Positions 10,944 to 24,200 of a stretch of 64,000 nucleotides of DNA are shown piece after piece. A program made the position numbers and the translations under genes. The stretch's first letter is position 1, and each line of letters starts with the position of its first letter. Source of the stretch: Straminergon stramineum (taxonomy: Eukaryota > Streptophyta > Bryopsida > Hypnales > Calliergonaceae); contig OY987263.1 in NCBI GenBank assembly GCA_963920665.1, forward strand, positions 42,009,218 to 42,073,217, written 5' to 3'. The notes beneath the pieces are model-generated. The model was not told where the DNA came from. It searched no databases and saw nothing but the letters and a program-made list of their open reading frames with translations.

Positions 10944-13900
10944 TCAGGCTGACGGATAGTGATCCCCAGGACCAAGGTCGTCAACAGGTGGACGCTGAAG
11001 ATGGTGATTTGTTACTGATTGATACACCATTGCTAAAGCCAGAACCTGGGGACATACCAAATCAGATTGTAAGGCTTTAAATAATTCTTTGCAATCTCTA
11101 CTTACGGAAAACAAAGAATAGAGTATTCAAAAATACTAAAAGATCCTAAAGTAAGTAAGGTCAAATTCTGCGCTGAGGAAATGTTCATACCGTTCCATCT
11201 TGATAGGGAGCACCATATATGCCGGTTTGGATGGTACTCCGACGTCGAGTACCATTTATCTCCTTGAGGCCGGTGGGTATCACTATGACTGGCAAGCCCA
11301 CAAGATTGCCTACACATACTTTCTCCCAATCTGTTGCGTTTCCAATAAACGCATCTATCTTCTGCTTTTGGATGATGTCGTTGACTTCATGAGCCAGAAT
11401 CCCACGAACTCTTTGTGCCTGTACAGCGGCAGCACATTTACTCAGTAATTTTGGAATGTGCCAAACCTTTGTAATACAGTACAGCACCATAGTACTCTTG
11501 TTCGGGGATCGGAATTGTTGGTTCCTTATCCTCTACGTGGTTAAGCAAAAGAAGAAGGTCGACTTGAAAGCTAGTAGTCAATTATAATAACATATTTCTA
11601 TTGTTAAAAAATGTACGGTAGGATTTCTTCATTCTCTTGGTACATTTTGATAATCTTCCTTGAGGCTTCCTATACGATTTATTTCAACCCCTACAGATGT
11701 GGGTGCGTCCAAATTCGGTCATTTCGGCACTTTGGGGTTCGCTTCAAAATTCAAGAAAACGGAGAAAACCAGAATTCCTAACCTGTATGTAGTCCACAGC
11801 AGAAATTAGGCGAGCTCGCCGAAGCTCAACAGGCCATGCCGTCTGATCCTCGAAGTTAGCATCTTGACCTGCTCGCTGCCAGTGGTCAAAGTGCGCCAGA
11901 GTCTCCACGTCCATTGTTACATTGAGTACAAATTGCGCTGAAGTCACAGTGTAATTCAGATTGAATGGGACCATGTTCACCTTTTTCTCTACAAGGGCGT
12001 TTACCACCTTGATATAGCACCAAATACCGAGTTAGCTCAGTTTCATGTAGGGTAGAGGGTACCAAAAATTGTTGGAGACTTGATCCCGTCTATTTCCCTG
12101 TTACCAGCAGTTAGCAACTCGTCTACAGTATTCATTAACTTGGTTGGCCTTCAAGTAGCAAGGTGCGTGTAAGCACGACATGGCTAATAAATAGTGTTAG
12201 GACCACTTATCTTTGAATGGAAATGGGGACATCAACTGTCACTTAAAGTGCTCTACAACCTCCCAGTTTGAATGATTGCAGAAGAAATGCATATACAGTG
12301 AAAAAAATTTGATCTCAACAGATTTTCCTCTGGAAAATTAGTATCCTGTGCCTCAGCACCAAAGAACGAGTGATACAAAGAACTGGTGAGATGAGCTGAA
12401 TTCACTGATTTGTGACAAACTGCAGTACTTGACAACCACAAACGCTTTCTATTTTCAAATTGCATCAGCTTTTCTTTAACATGAAAGACTTGGAATCCCC
12501 AAGAGAAACTTACCCCCATGTCTGCATCCGGAAGGTATCCCACTGTCAGCTTGGTGATGTCCACAGAGAATGGGTCTTTCAAATGAATATTCTCTGATGA
12601 CCAGTCTCCTGGATCCTTGCCCCTGATTACGTCGAGTACTACAGCGCAGTCGACTGCAGATCGACAAAGAGGACCAACTTTATCCTGCAAAATATTGGAT
12701 TAATGAGACTGTGATATCAGAAGGTTGATAGCTGTCTTACAGCGAGAACTTACAAAGGTTGATAAGCTACACAGATATTATTATCCTATTAGTGTGGGCG
12801 CAAAAGTTGAGTCACCTGCAAAATTAGTGTCACTACAGAATATTTTTTGGTGGAATTTAGTAAAATACAATAGCATTTGAGCCTCCCCTAATTTACAATA
12901 GTGTGATTTTGGTAAATTAGTGCACACGCACTTACAGGATAAATCCGTGTAGCAGGAACCGATGGAAACAGAAATCTTCATCTACATAGTTGAAGGCACT
13001 TACCAGGCTCTCGGCTAAGCTCATAGTCCAGGATCTTCCCACCATTCCGAAGGTAGGACGCAAGCCAGTTATGCCGGTACGAGAAGATGGATATGTGAGG
13101 GACCCGACCGTCTCCGTACCAATAGCAAACGGAACGTTACCTGCCACAATTACGGAATGGTCAAAGTTGAGCGCCATTAATTCCTCCCTCCACGAGTTTT
13201 CTATTTAAATCACCTAGGTCTAATGTTTTTGGCTGTGAAATCAATGAAGACGCAAGTACCTGCAGATGTACTGGCAGCTGGCCCAGCAGACGATCCAGTG
13301 GAGCCTTCAAAAATGTTCCATGGATTCTTTGTTTGGCCTCCAAACCAAATATCATCCCAGGCCAAAGCCCCCGTCGCAAGTTTAGCTATCAGCACTGCCC
13401 CAGCTGCCTTCAGTCTGCCATAATTTTCACAGTTCTAGCTTGAGCTCAGACGATGGCGGCACAGTGCAAATCTCAACGGATCCCGCAACAACAAAGTGTT
13501 ACCAATACGTGGCAAGTTCGCGAGCTCCCCAAAGTTATAAAAGATTAATACGTAAGAATGAATCCATAGAAAAATAATGCCAAGAGTGCGCAATCTGCAT
13601 ATCCTTTGAGAAATTCAGAAAATTCTATAAGAAAGTTCACATACACGGTGTTGGGTTTGCTTCTCCTCTAAGTCTTACTTCTGATAAACCCAAGATTCCT
13701 CGTTGATGACTTGATTTTTGAAAATGCTTGTGCCCCATGTAGTTCTATAGCCTGGGACGGCGAAGATATCCTTAAGCCCATATGGGATACCGTGTAATGG
13801 CCCTGCAGGGAAAGTTCAACACATACGTCTATCAGCGACAATTTTTTTCATAAATCTTCCAGCTCTGGATCAAAAACTGTCAGGAAGGGCACAACTATAT

Positions 13901-16471
13901 TTTATGTGGTTAAGGTAATCACCCAAGTAGACTCCCTTGGCAAGTAATTCATCAGCAGCAAAAGCTTGCTCCAGAGCCAACTTTTCGGTATACGTCACCA
14001 CTGCCTTCAGGACATGATCAACCCTGCAATTGAAACAAAGAAAATAAGGGTTTCAGGACTAATACAGCGATTCAATCCATTTGCTAAAAGTATAATCCAT
14101 AATGAAATCTGAGATTATTTTTGCACTCATGCAGTCAGCAGAAACTCTAACCACTTATTACACAAGCTATGGTTTTTATAAACACACAGCACCAAAAAAC
14201 AATCAAGCTCACTTCTTGAGCCGTGCTGTGTACAACTTCACAAGCTCCACCGATGTTACTTGCTTGGATCTTAACAAGGAACCCAATTGAAGTACCTGTA
14301 GTGGATACCAACAATTCATCATCAAATGCTATTATTAAGAGGTGAGGCATATTCTACTTAGAACATGAACTGTAAGGCTTGATGACAATTATATGCATTA
14401 AGAATCCATCAGTACCACAGTTACAGTAGCTTACACTCATGAAGGCAAGATCTTCATCACTCTTAGGACGCTGCACGTTACTCAGCATAGGGTATGTAAA
14501 CTTTACATCCGGTTCCGTAAACTCTTTTCTGTTTAGACCTGGATCGAACAGGAGTGGCATAGGATTTCTTAACCCTCCATCAGGATACCCGACAATGTTC
14601 CTATTGGCTTGAAGCCCAGGAATGTTCATCGTCAGGACACCGTTGGCTAACTCCTTGAGCTGCAAGGTCCGACGAAAAACTGTAAGAATCGAAGAAACCC
14701 TTGTACCGGTACTTCAAAAAAGATTGTAGAATATTTCTAACAGAAAGAATGCGACCTCATCACAAATAGCTTGAAGCACGCACCTCTTTTTGATCAAAAA
14801 TGTCGGCGTCAATGACTTTGCAGGTGACATGAATTGCTGTGGCATTTACTGAAACGTCAGATGCATGCATCGTCTCGGGATCTATACTGCCCAGCACATT
14901 GTCAACTACATGCAGAACCCCATTTTCAGCTAACAGGTCCGCTATCGACACTTTGGCATTGCCGATATACGTACTGGTTTTCGTCTTGTGTATCTGTAAC
15001 TCTCCACTTGAGTGTGCAATTTAGAAATGTGAAGACATTTCTGTTTAATTAACCCCTAAGTGCCCAAATGGCCAGAAGTGGCTGAATATTTGCAGGCAAC
15101 CATTCTACAGGAGTTAAAACGAGTCATTTATGAAGCTTCAAGGAAGATTTAAAAGATTATCAATAGAAAGAAGAAATCTTGTCTCACATTTGTGAACAAT
15201 AGAAGTATGTTTACAAGTTACTGTAATGACTATTAGTTGCAGGAGATAATCAAATGAGTTTCCCATGACCTAAGAACGATTTAGAGCCTATTACCTGTTC
15301 AACTGAGCTGCTGACAAATTGAAGAAGCTCTCCATCTCTCAGGTCTTTAATCCGGAACGATCCCTTGACCACTGCTCCAACAGATAGCATGATTACAGAA
15401 CTGATATTTAATGTGTTCATTCGCAATATTTATTGTGAAAGATCATCTGTATTTTTGGTAATTAACAAATCAATGCCCACTGTTTCTTAATCCACTTTAC
15501 ATGCCACAATTTAGAGATCTCCTCTGAAGATCTCCACCCTAAATGCTTACCGGAATTGAGAAGAATTGTTTCCAGATTGGTAGCGGAAAGAAGATCAGCA
15601 GTGGAAGTGCACGGCCGCGACTTATAGAAATCATGAACGCAAATCAACCGAGCGTCTTTGAAAGCTTCCTCCAGAGCTTTGTCACTTGGTGCAAAAACTG
15701 TGAATGTCCCTCCATTCCTTTTGAGCTTTGCCTTTCTCAGTGCCGCACTGAAAATGGACTGCACATAAGATAGAGGATACACAAACCACTGAGGACTTGA
15801 TCTAGTCTCCTGTGCTGGTCCCTATTACAAACAGCAACTAATTTATTCTTTCACTAGGTTGGATTTGGTGTAAGCATCACTACGCTAAAATATCTGAGGC
15901 CACTCACCTTCGAATGAAAATAGGGTTGTGAACTATCCTTATAGGGTTTAGACTCCCTTTTTGAATGATTGCAGAAGAAATCAAAAGACAGTGATACAGG
16001 TTTGGCTCCCAAAAATTTAATCTCCCCCAAATCACAATCCTACATATGTGAAAATGATTGAAGTGACGCAAATTAATCCTCTACCTTACTATGAGAGTCA
16101 GAAGGATTCCTAAATAACCAGCATATCTCAAAACTCCAGGAAAGATCAATTTTACCCGACTGGGATCGGGACACTGCAACTTTGCATCACTAGGAGAGTT
16201 CATGGCCAAAGATCTCAGTCTAGGTCAAATGGAAGCCAGGACACGGGACAGAACGAAGTTGCTACAAGATTCATGAAAGCTAGAGTACCAGCTCAGGTAT
16301 GGAGGCCGCAAGAGAGCCAACGCCCTCTAGACTAATGCTTCGTTGCACTGCTAGGCTGGAAGCACCTGTTACTGCAACAAAACCAGTGAGCACGAAGATG
16401 AGCGTCAGACTTGAGGTTCGACGAGACTCCATAGCAGCCTCAGATTTTCCGCCTCGATGTCGACTCATCAC
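10944..16471 (-). CDS. Secreted FAS1 (fasciclin)-amidase fusion protein
   Basis: Amidase-signature hydrolases cleave amide bonds with a Ser-cisSer-Lys triad; FAS1 domains mediate extracellular adhesion. About 14 exons are readable from 16471 down to the TGA at 10944-10946. Exon 1 encodes a hydrophobic signal-type segment. Joined exons then give a FAS1 domain: ASIPEL, SIFSAALRKAKL, FTVFAPSDKAL (15.7-15.5 kb), VKGSFRIKDLRDGELL (15.35 kb) and NGVLHVVDNVLGS (14.9 kb). A linker follows (14.66-14.44 kb), then the amidase: LGSLLRSKQVTSVELVKLY (14.25), PLHGIPYGLKDIFAVPGY (13.8), AGAVLIAKLATGALAWDD, GSTGSSAGPAASTSAG (13.3), PFAIGTETVGSL and RPTFGMVGR (13.1), GPLCRSAVDCAVVLDVIRG (12.6), then C-terminal exons at 12.0, 11.4 and 11.05 kb. 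FAS1 exons splice in phase into the amidase exons with no intervening stop. Introns carry two MITEs. Confidence 0.82.
11565..11741 (-). mobile_element. Intronic MITE, TAAGTGCCCAAA family, copy 1
   Basis: It lies in the amidase intron between exons at about 11.78 and 11.45 kb. Reverse-complemented, it starts AACCCCAAAGTGCCGAAAT and continues GTTGAAATAAATC, GCCTCAAGGAAGATTA, GTACCAA, GAAGAAATC and ATAATTGACTAC, collinear with the copies at 15050, 27775 and 44121. Confidence 0.65.
15050..15275 (+). mobile_element. Intronic MITE, TAAGTGCCCAAA family, copy 2
   Basis: It lies in the amidase intron at 14997-15297. It begins TTAACCCCTAAGTGCCCAAATGGCC and shares GAGTTAAAACGAGTCATTTATGAAGC, TTCAAGGAAGATT, AGAAGAAATC, AACAATAGAAGTATGTTT and ACTGTAATGACTATTAG with the other copies. 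Non-coding. Confidence 0.7.
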
Positions 16472-16875
16472 ATCCTGGGGCTTATTCTACTTTGTTGATA
16501 GAACATAAGAGTATAGCCACCCAATCCTAGTTTCAAGCTACCGCCTTCACAAAGACACTTCACGACTCTCTCCTCATCTTCTCTAATCTCTATACTCAAG
16601 TCGAGTCACTCTTCGTAGGCTACAGAAGCCACCCTGTCTGCCAACACCATCTCATCATACGAATTTTGCAATAAATTACGCCCCCGGTCGGTAAGATTGA
16701 CTTGGGAGACAACCCATCTTTGACTAACACTTGACCTGCGTCTGTCTACATAACATTGTATAACATTGTAAAACATTGTAACCAGACTGGTCTGGGAAGG
16801 TATTATGCTTTGCTAGATGCCTGGGAGGGACTTATCCATTAGTTTAAGGATTGGGGTTGGCTGAAGAGTGATTTA

Positions 16876-17795
16876 ACCCCTAAAGTTCCTTGACTATGTT
16901 TGCACCAAAAACGTTCAAAAACTGCCATTTTTAGCACAAAAACCAAATTTAAGAAAAAAAACATTTTTGAACACATGTAACCGTAGGATCTTGTACTAAG
17001 TTGTTTGAAAAGATTTGAAAAAAATTTCAGAAATTTCTACCGTGTGGATTGGAAGATAATAACATTTGAAGTGACAAAAATCAGTTTTTTTACCCTGCAA
17101 AAAAACGGGCAGCAACACTTCAGAAGGTCACATTTGTATGAAAAAATGTCCAGAATGGTGGTGCATCTTTGGATTCATTCTTAAAGGCAAGTTGGCTATG
17201 TTCTTGAAAATTTTCGAATCGTTTCGAATTGTACAACATATAGGAAAAAAATAGTAAGTAGAAAGAAGTAGAGAATAATTCAAAATACTAAATTGTCAAA
17301 ATTTTAATTATGGAATTGAAAAATGAGAATCCCAATGGTTGTAATGTTGTAATAAACAATCTACATCCTATGATTTTATTTTTTTCAAAAAATATGAAAA
17401 ATTGAGTTAAATAAAGGACTTCAAAGTTTATGTTAGAGTAGAGATTCCTTAACTGCCCGCAAACTAAAATTCCTCATAACTTTCATCACATTGATCAAAA
17501 TGGACTAATTCAAAGCTTTCCCCATATATATAAATCTAGAAAACCAATTTCAAATTTTTATTTTTGAAAAAAGTGATTTTTTCCGAGCTGCCCGAGTTGA
17601 GAAATAAACAACATTTTGCATCATAACTTTTTACTTGTATACTCAAATGAAATGAAATTTAGCATGCATGGAAGATATTCCTCGTCCACACTTTGTCAAA
17701 AAATTTCAGCCTAAATGAGTCAAATCTCCGCTCACATGTACCTACCCAAAAAAGTTATGTTGCCAAAAACACAAGGTTGGTCCTTTAGGGGTTAA
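16876..17795 (+). mobile_element. TTAA-flanked non-autonomous element, copy B
   Basis: The left end is TTAACCCCTAAAGTTCC and the right end GGTCCTTTAGGGGTTAA, a near-perfect inverted repeat with TTAA at both borders. The ~0.9-kb interior aligns along its length with 1388-2303. The right end also contains AAAAAGTTATGTTGCCAAAAAC, matched by CTATGTTGCCAAAAAATGCC in copy A. No transposase is present. Confidence 0.7.
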
Positions 17796-18398
17796 GACAA
17801 GTTTATTCACTGTATAAGACAAGTTTGTTGACTGCAGGGGCCTGTCCCCTTTTCAAGGATGCAAAAGGGACCCTGCCTCATTGGGAAACAATGTTAAGTT
17901 ACGCACACTGTCTTCAGGGCTGCAAGGTTACGGAGGAAGTGGTTACCATTCTAGATTCAATTCATAATTTCGAATTTCGAAAGCCTAACATTCCGGACTA
18001 TTCGAGAATAAAAAACATGTGGAAAAAAAACTTGCAATTATTGAGGCAGCTTAGGAGAATCACCGGGATCTGTGCAATCTCTTCCAGTCCTCCAAGCGAG
18101 ACATGACTTGCAAGGGCGCAACGAAATTAAAGCTTATGTTACGAAATTTCTGAATGCTTCATGACGTATCGCAGTGTGGTAAGTTACTGTGGTTTGCAGA
18201 AAGAGTCGACACCGTGTCTGCATCTTTTTTTTCTTTTTTCATTTTTGAAAGGGATTCACTGCAAATAGAATGTACAATTCATCGGGGGCAGCTACAGTCT
18301 GTCTGTTTCAAATGAATTTGCGTCACGGGCAACATGATTGGAGCGGAAACCGGGAGAAGGCGATTGGTGCTGGAGACAGTATTTGTAACAGGGTTTCA

Positions 18399-18450
18399 GG
18401 GTTTAGGGCTCAGTTTTCAGTTTTTTAGGGTTTAGGGTTTAGTCTACCCT
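18399..18450 (+). repeat. Interstitial telomere-type repeats (TTTAGGG)
   Basis: Several full or near TTTAGGG units occur in a short stretch (GGGTTTCAGGGTTTAGGG, then TTTTTTAGGGTTTAGGGTTTAG). This is the Arabidopsis-type plant telomere motif. It is too short to be a chromosome end; short telo-boxes are also common upstream of plant genes. Confidence 0.7.
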
Positions 18451-19459
18451 GTTTCTAAAACCGTCCTATATAGATGCTTGCCCCAAATATAAACCTTTAG
18501 GATATGGGGTCAGTGTTTCTTTTCGAGTGATATTTTTGTTTGACAATTTTACGCTTGTCCAGGCAAGTCCCTCCAGATTTTAGCCAACACATTCACTTGA
18601 AACTTATAGTACTATTCCAAAAGAATCCATTGATGGGAGTCTTCTGCACAATTTTTGAAGGTTAAGGTTCTCATAAGCTTAAGTAAATTTTAACTTTGTC
18701 GATTTAGAAGAGTTTTATCCTTTGAGATCTATATGCTTTTTTTGAAGAACTACAAATTTTGCTTATATATCTTTGTGCAATTATATAATACTAGCAACTT
18801 CAAATTGCAATGAATCCTTTAGCTCACATTGAGGAAGAATACTCACTCGTCATGCCCTAGGTTTTTATTAAGAACATTGGATGATATTTTTGTGGGATGA
18901 AAATGTAAGGAATTTTGTGACAAGAGTTGTGACGAAGGTCATGACTGTACAGTTAATATGATAGATTTATCTCAATTTTAACAAAGCTGGTTTAAAAGAA
19001 TAGATTTAAGCATTCTTTTGATTGATTGATGATTTATTAGGGCATATCATCTTTTGAAGCAATATGTTGATTTAGAGTATGGATTTCAATTCAAAAGCTC
19101 TTGGGATTAAAATATAACCCATGTGAATGGTGTAAAGAATATTCCAAGTATTAGAGTTTGCTCATACAAAGAATATATTCACACCAAATGAAAACACCTA
19201 AATATTAACTCAATATTTAAAATATAACCTACGTAAAGATAAATATTTGCCTCCAAAGTTAAGAAAGGGTATGTAAAGAACTAATATCATTTTCTCAATC
19301 TACCATTTAGGCCCTTCTTGTCTTCTTTTCAATATGTTTATGTAATTGATTTCTTGATTCCTACGAGTATTATTTTTAATGAACTAAGATAAATTAATTA
19401 TCACTCTACTCAAATGATCTTCAGAAGTGCATCTCTTTATTTTGAAATTTATATCATTA

Positions 19460-19664
19460 CACTAGTAGAAAACTGCATTGTAGTTAACAAAATTCTGCTA
19501 ATGCATTTTTGTGTTTTCTACCAAAAAACTAAGAATTTGCGTTGGCTACAACATAAGTTTTTGAAAAGTGCATTGCAGCCAATGCAAATTCTTAGTTTTT
19601 TGGTAGAAAACACAAAAATGCGTCAGCAGAATTTTGTTGACTACAACGTAGTTTTCTACCAATG
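19460..19664. mobile_element. CACTA-type fold-back MITE
   Basis: It starts CACTAGTAGAAAAC, and the two ~98-bp halves are reverse complements around position 19562: CATTTTTGTGTTTTCTACCA in the left arm and its complement in the right. The right end has decayed to TTTTCTACCAATG. CACTA starts followed by (C/G)TAGAAAA are typical of the CACTA (En/Spm) superfamily. The near-perfect hairpin could be transcribed into a small-RNA precursor. Confidence 0.75.
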
Positions 19665-21283
19665 GTATGTTCACTTGAATATGCCTTTTCTTCTAATTGC
19701 ACATTATTCTTTTCATCAAAGTTCAAAATCAATCCTCCGATTGGCCAAATAGCTCCTTCAATTGCTAAAGCCATAGTCCCAAAGGTTTTGCTTGCTGGTT
19801 TTAGAATCCCTACGTCTTGCAAAACTCAATGCCTACAGTTGCTGCATCAACTCTCTTACAACCACGTGAAATGGCAAAGAATAAAAAAAAACATATTTTA
19901 CTTCAATTTTTTGTATCTCTCTTGAGTTTGGTTTCATATAATCTTGCATCCACTTTCTTCCCTAGGCATACAAAAATATTATTTACATGATGTAGAGAAG
20001 TTCCTAAACCAAAGGGGGAGCTTAGCTTGTTGACTCATTAATGTCTTTTCTAAGCCCAAATTTCTAGAAGGTTGTACAATATATGTCTATGAGTCTAATA
20101 GGTTTTCGAATTGTTAGTTCTTTATGTCTACATTGAAATTTCTATTTTGGGTGAGATTTCTTTTTGTGGGGATAACTTTTTCAAAGATCGTAGGGCGTGC
20201 TCTAAGGAAGTGCTTACTTGTGAGCTTGGAGTGGGTAGAAAAAGTGACTAAAAGACAAGAACAATGCCATTGGTCATCAATAAGCGTGGAAGTAAGACAT
20301 TGAGTTCCACTCATATCTGTGTACTCCACATTGTAGAAGAAACATAAAAGTGCTTTCTATATTTTTGTATTGGTGAATGCACCCACCCATAAGATAGAAA
20401 CACCTAAGAGTGTCCCTATTTTCATTCAAGTATAATAGAGTTCCTTTGAAATGTCTCTAGGCTTTCATTAAAGTGTCCCTCTATAGTGTCATTCAATTGT
20501 CACCTCACTTAGAGCTGATTAGTTGACTATGGATTTTGTCAAATTTCAATTTCAAGTCCACCTATATGACAATTTGAATGGTCTAGGGAGCTGTCACTTT
20601 GAAAATTCATAGAAAATACATGCCATATCCAAAAATTCTAATTTTTTTTTTCAAAGGCATGATTTTCAAATTGCTAATACTACAAAAATATATTTTTCCC
20701 TCCACTTGCTGAATTGCTTATATTGTCGGTTTTGGGTGCTTCCACCGTACATATAAGAAGGCCCCAAGTGGCAATTATGAATGTACATCTTCTCTAAATC
20801 CAATTGCTCACGGTTGAGTTCCAGGTCAGCCTAAAGAAAAGAAATTTCAATGCCGCGAGCCCTGCTCTTTCTCTCTGTCTCCCCGTGTCCTGTGAATCAG
20901 ATGAAGAAGCAGGTGGAGCTCATCGGGGCATGCACAGGAAGGACCTGAGCTTCGTCCGACGGATTGCCCACCAGCATCAATTCGATCAAAATTTCAAGCC
21001 ACGATTCCTTTTTCTTCCTCCGCCACAAGTTTCTCTTCTCAACGAACGTCGGGCCTACAATTTTGGTGCAGAATTGAGTCGCTCCCCCTCCCCCGCGGTT
21101 TAAGTTATATTGGAGCTGAGAGATGGTGGAGCGTTCCGTTCCTGTATGGTTAGGGTTCGGGTGTTCGGAATATGTCACATTGCTTAGCGAGTCTGCGCTA
21201 ATGATTTGGTGTATTCACAAAGATTGAGAACTTATGAGAGGATTATGTGAGGGGATTTGACGAGGTTTTGAATTAAGAGCGCG

Positions 21284-24200
21284 ATGGAGGTTGGTGAGCA
21301 ACAAGAAGACGCAGCGGCGATAGCAGAGATGGAGGTCGCGAACCAGAAGCACGAGGACGTGACAGCGATAGAGTCTGATGAAGAGGAAGGCGTGGAGACA
21401 GGGGATCAGCAGCATGAAGACATGGCCGGGACCGACGAGTTGGAGGAAAAAGAGGACGCTGTGATGGAGTCTCTGCCTGCGGAGGTGGAGAGCGATAAGC
21501 TCCGACGAGAGCGTGAGAAAGCGCCTGATAATGCCGAGGAGCGATCAGTGCACGAAGATGCTGCAGGAGGTTTAGGGTTTCGGACTGAGAACACAGTACG
21601 GGTGTCTGACGGAGACGAAAGTAGGGAATTAGTAGTAGGCCTGGACGGTGCAGAGGAGCGGAATGGTACGGTGCACGAGGTGCTTGCGGAGGGAGACGCC
21701 GAGGGCGAAGCTGTTGTGGAGACGGAGGTAGAAATGGTGGATGCACCTGTAGCGATTGATGACGGCGAAGCCGAGGCTGAAGAGAAACGAGCTGGTACGA
21801 TGTCGATCATGCCCATTCTTCCTGCGCTTGACTCTTCCTATCTTAGAACTCGTCTCTTCGCTTTTCAATCAATTTAAGTTGTTCTCGAGCTTAGAAGTTT
21901 TCAATAGTGAGTTTCAGAGTAGGGAAGACCATTGGAGGGGCCAAAACTGCTGGATACTTAGATACCCCGGCTTCTCTCAATTAAAGGCCGATGAGTCTCC
22001 GTTGGTGGCAGCTTGAAGTCGAGTCTCCAACTAGAAAGCATGAGGATCAATTATCAGCGTTGCTATCCATCTCCTGGTTGGCAACTTCCAGCGGTGGAAG
22101 AGTCGTTCAGGAATGTAATTGGACGACATGGCAAATTTTGTCCAAAGATGAGAATCTCCAGCGGTGGAAGTGGCTATTCTGAATCCCACTAGTGTAAAGC
22201 AGTCTTTAGCTTGTCAGGGTGATGAGCCGGAAAGGACGTTTGAGTGAGGAGCGTTTTATTATCCCGAAAGCTATGCTGTTAGGGTACATTCTCACCAAGC
22301 GGATACCTTGACCTTGAGAGGGATAAATAACCCTCACCGTGATGGAGGTTTGAGTTTGGGAGGAGTGTTGGAGTAATTTATATCCCTCCATCTTATCGGA
22401 ATAATTTTATCCTTCTCACGATTAAGATATTCCCCCTTGGTGCGAATGTACCTTTGGTGGTACGAATCCATGAATACTCTCGTACTTGAAACTTTTTATG
22501 GTGTAATTCGCTTGCATTCTGGCTTCCTCGCGTTTACTCGAACTGATTTCCGAGATCTTCGCAGCTGTTGATTGATAAGCTTTATATTGAGAACAGTGAC
22601 ATTATGAGTTATGTTACTCGTAGTTGCATGGTTAGTGGTTCAGTACGATCTTAATTTGGTAAAGGGCGTCTCATGGTTTTCTGTCCTTTGATCTCGTAGG
22701 TGTTGAGAAAAATGCTACAAAAATAGTCCAAGCCTCGATGAAGAGGAATGCGTCAGCAGTTTCGGAGAATGCGGATGGTGCTGTGGGAGAGGTGGTTGTG
22801 AAAAGGCCTAAGAAGAAGACCAATGTCTGGAGTAAATCCACCACTCGGAAGACCAGCAGAAAGTCCAAACCTGTAAAGATACCGAGTGGAGAAAAAAAAG
22901 AGGAAAGTATTGAAGTGAATCCTGCCCAGCGCTACTCTCTGGAGGAGAGAAACGGCATCCAACTGTCAAAAGTACGTTTCTTACTCTTCAATTTTCTTTA
23001 TTCTTCTCAAAATATACCACCGAAACCTGGTATGGTTTCTGCCTTTGTATTCTGAGTTGTTTTGTGTTCGAAGCAGTACTGTATCTGTTTCATAATTTTT
23101 TGGGAGACGGGTTCTTGTCTCTTGAAGCTTAATTTCGAACATTCAACATACTGTTATAAATGCGTAGTTTTTGGCAAGGCCGCATCTTATTATCCAGAGT
23201 TTTGAGGAGTGAAGTATCATAATATTCATCTTCCTTATATCGTATCGCACTTGTGCAGGATCAGAAAGCGGAAAAAGTAGAGCTTTCTCTGGACAAAATG
23301 CAAGCCAGTAGTGAAAAGGGTTATCGGATGGTACGAGCAACGCGTGGTGTTACAGAGGGGGCCTGGTATTTTGAAATATTAGTGAAAGATCTTGGTACAA
23401 CTGGACACACTCGTCTAGGGTGGAGCACATGGAAGGGTGACTTGCAGGCGCCTGTGGGTTTTGATGCAAACAGCTATGCCTTCCGGTACACCTCGCCTTA
23501 TAGATGTGCTTGGTGATGAAGGTGCATTATGTATTTAAGTAGTTCTCTTGGTTGTTGAATTCTTGATTACAGCTAATGCCTACCTAGATCAAAGATAGAC
23601 TTACAATGGGTAAAGAGACGGTTATCTCCATAAATGTACAAACGTGTAGACGAAGAGAATATTTTACGAAGGACACATATCTCATTGATTGTTAAATTAT
23701 CTGGTTTAGAGTTTCCATGTCATCGTCCTGCAAGTCTATCTTTGGAAATGACATCAGTGATGTGCAGAGACGTCGATGGAAGCAAAGTGCATCAAGCCAT
23801 TCGAGAATCTTTTGGCGCTCCATATCTTGAGGGAGATGTCATTGGCTTCTACATAAGCCTACCTAATGGTGCCGAGTATGCACCTAAGTATGAATTGTAT
23901 GTCACTAAAACCACTGGCACTAGGCAAGTCTACCCAGTACCAGTTGAGAAGGAAGAAGGGCCTCCTAAGCGTGTCCCAGGTATAACATCCATGACTCAGT
24001 TCTCCGTGTTCTTATATCCAATGAATTTTTTTGATCAGTTGCTCTTGTCTGAGGATTCCTTTTTTCCCGTTCCTATCGCCAAAATCACACACTCAGCGTT
24101 TGCCAAAAGGCTAACTGTTGTAGCACTTTTACGAGAAGTAGACTAAGATGCTATTTCTGAGTAAGTTTCTTAACTAGGAGTTTGTCATGGTCACGATCTA

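Larger units (their letters stand above)
16472..21283. other. Intergenic region with several mobile elements
   Basis: No supported gene. A frame at 17825-18106 is open for 93 codons but has no recognisable domain. The region holds the TTAA-type element (16876-17795), telomere-like repeats (18399-18450) and a CACTA-type fold-back (19460-19664). The last ~450 bp (from 20804) are GC-richer and are the probable promoter and leader of ASH2. Confidence 0.5.

Noticed and set aside
17825..18106. 93-codon plus-strand open frame
   Set aside because: No recognised domain, partly overlaps a repeat-like GATGCAAAAGGG string, and has no supporting exons.
18399..18450. Possible chromosome end
   Set aside because: Only a handful of TTTAGGG units embedded in unique DNA; interstitial.
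19592..19925. Frames on both strands next to the CACTA hairpin
   Set aside because: They overlap the hairpin arms and show no conserved motif.
20897..21178. Minus-strand frame upstream of ASH2
   Set aside because: Lies in the probable ASH2 promoter/leader; no similarity to anything recognised.
21273..21816. Long minus-strand frames rich in Pro, Ser and Arg opposite ASH2 exon 1
   Set aside because: Antisense shadows of a Glu/Asp-rich repetitive exon; no domain and no splice logic of their own.
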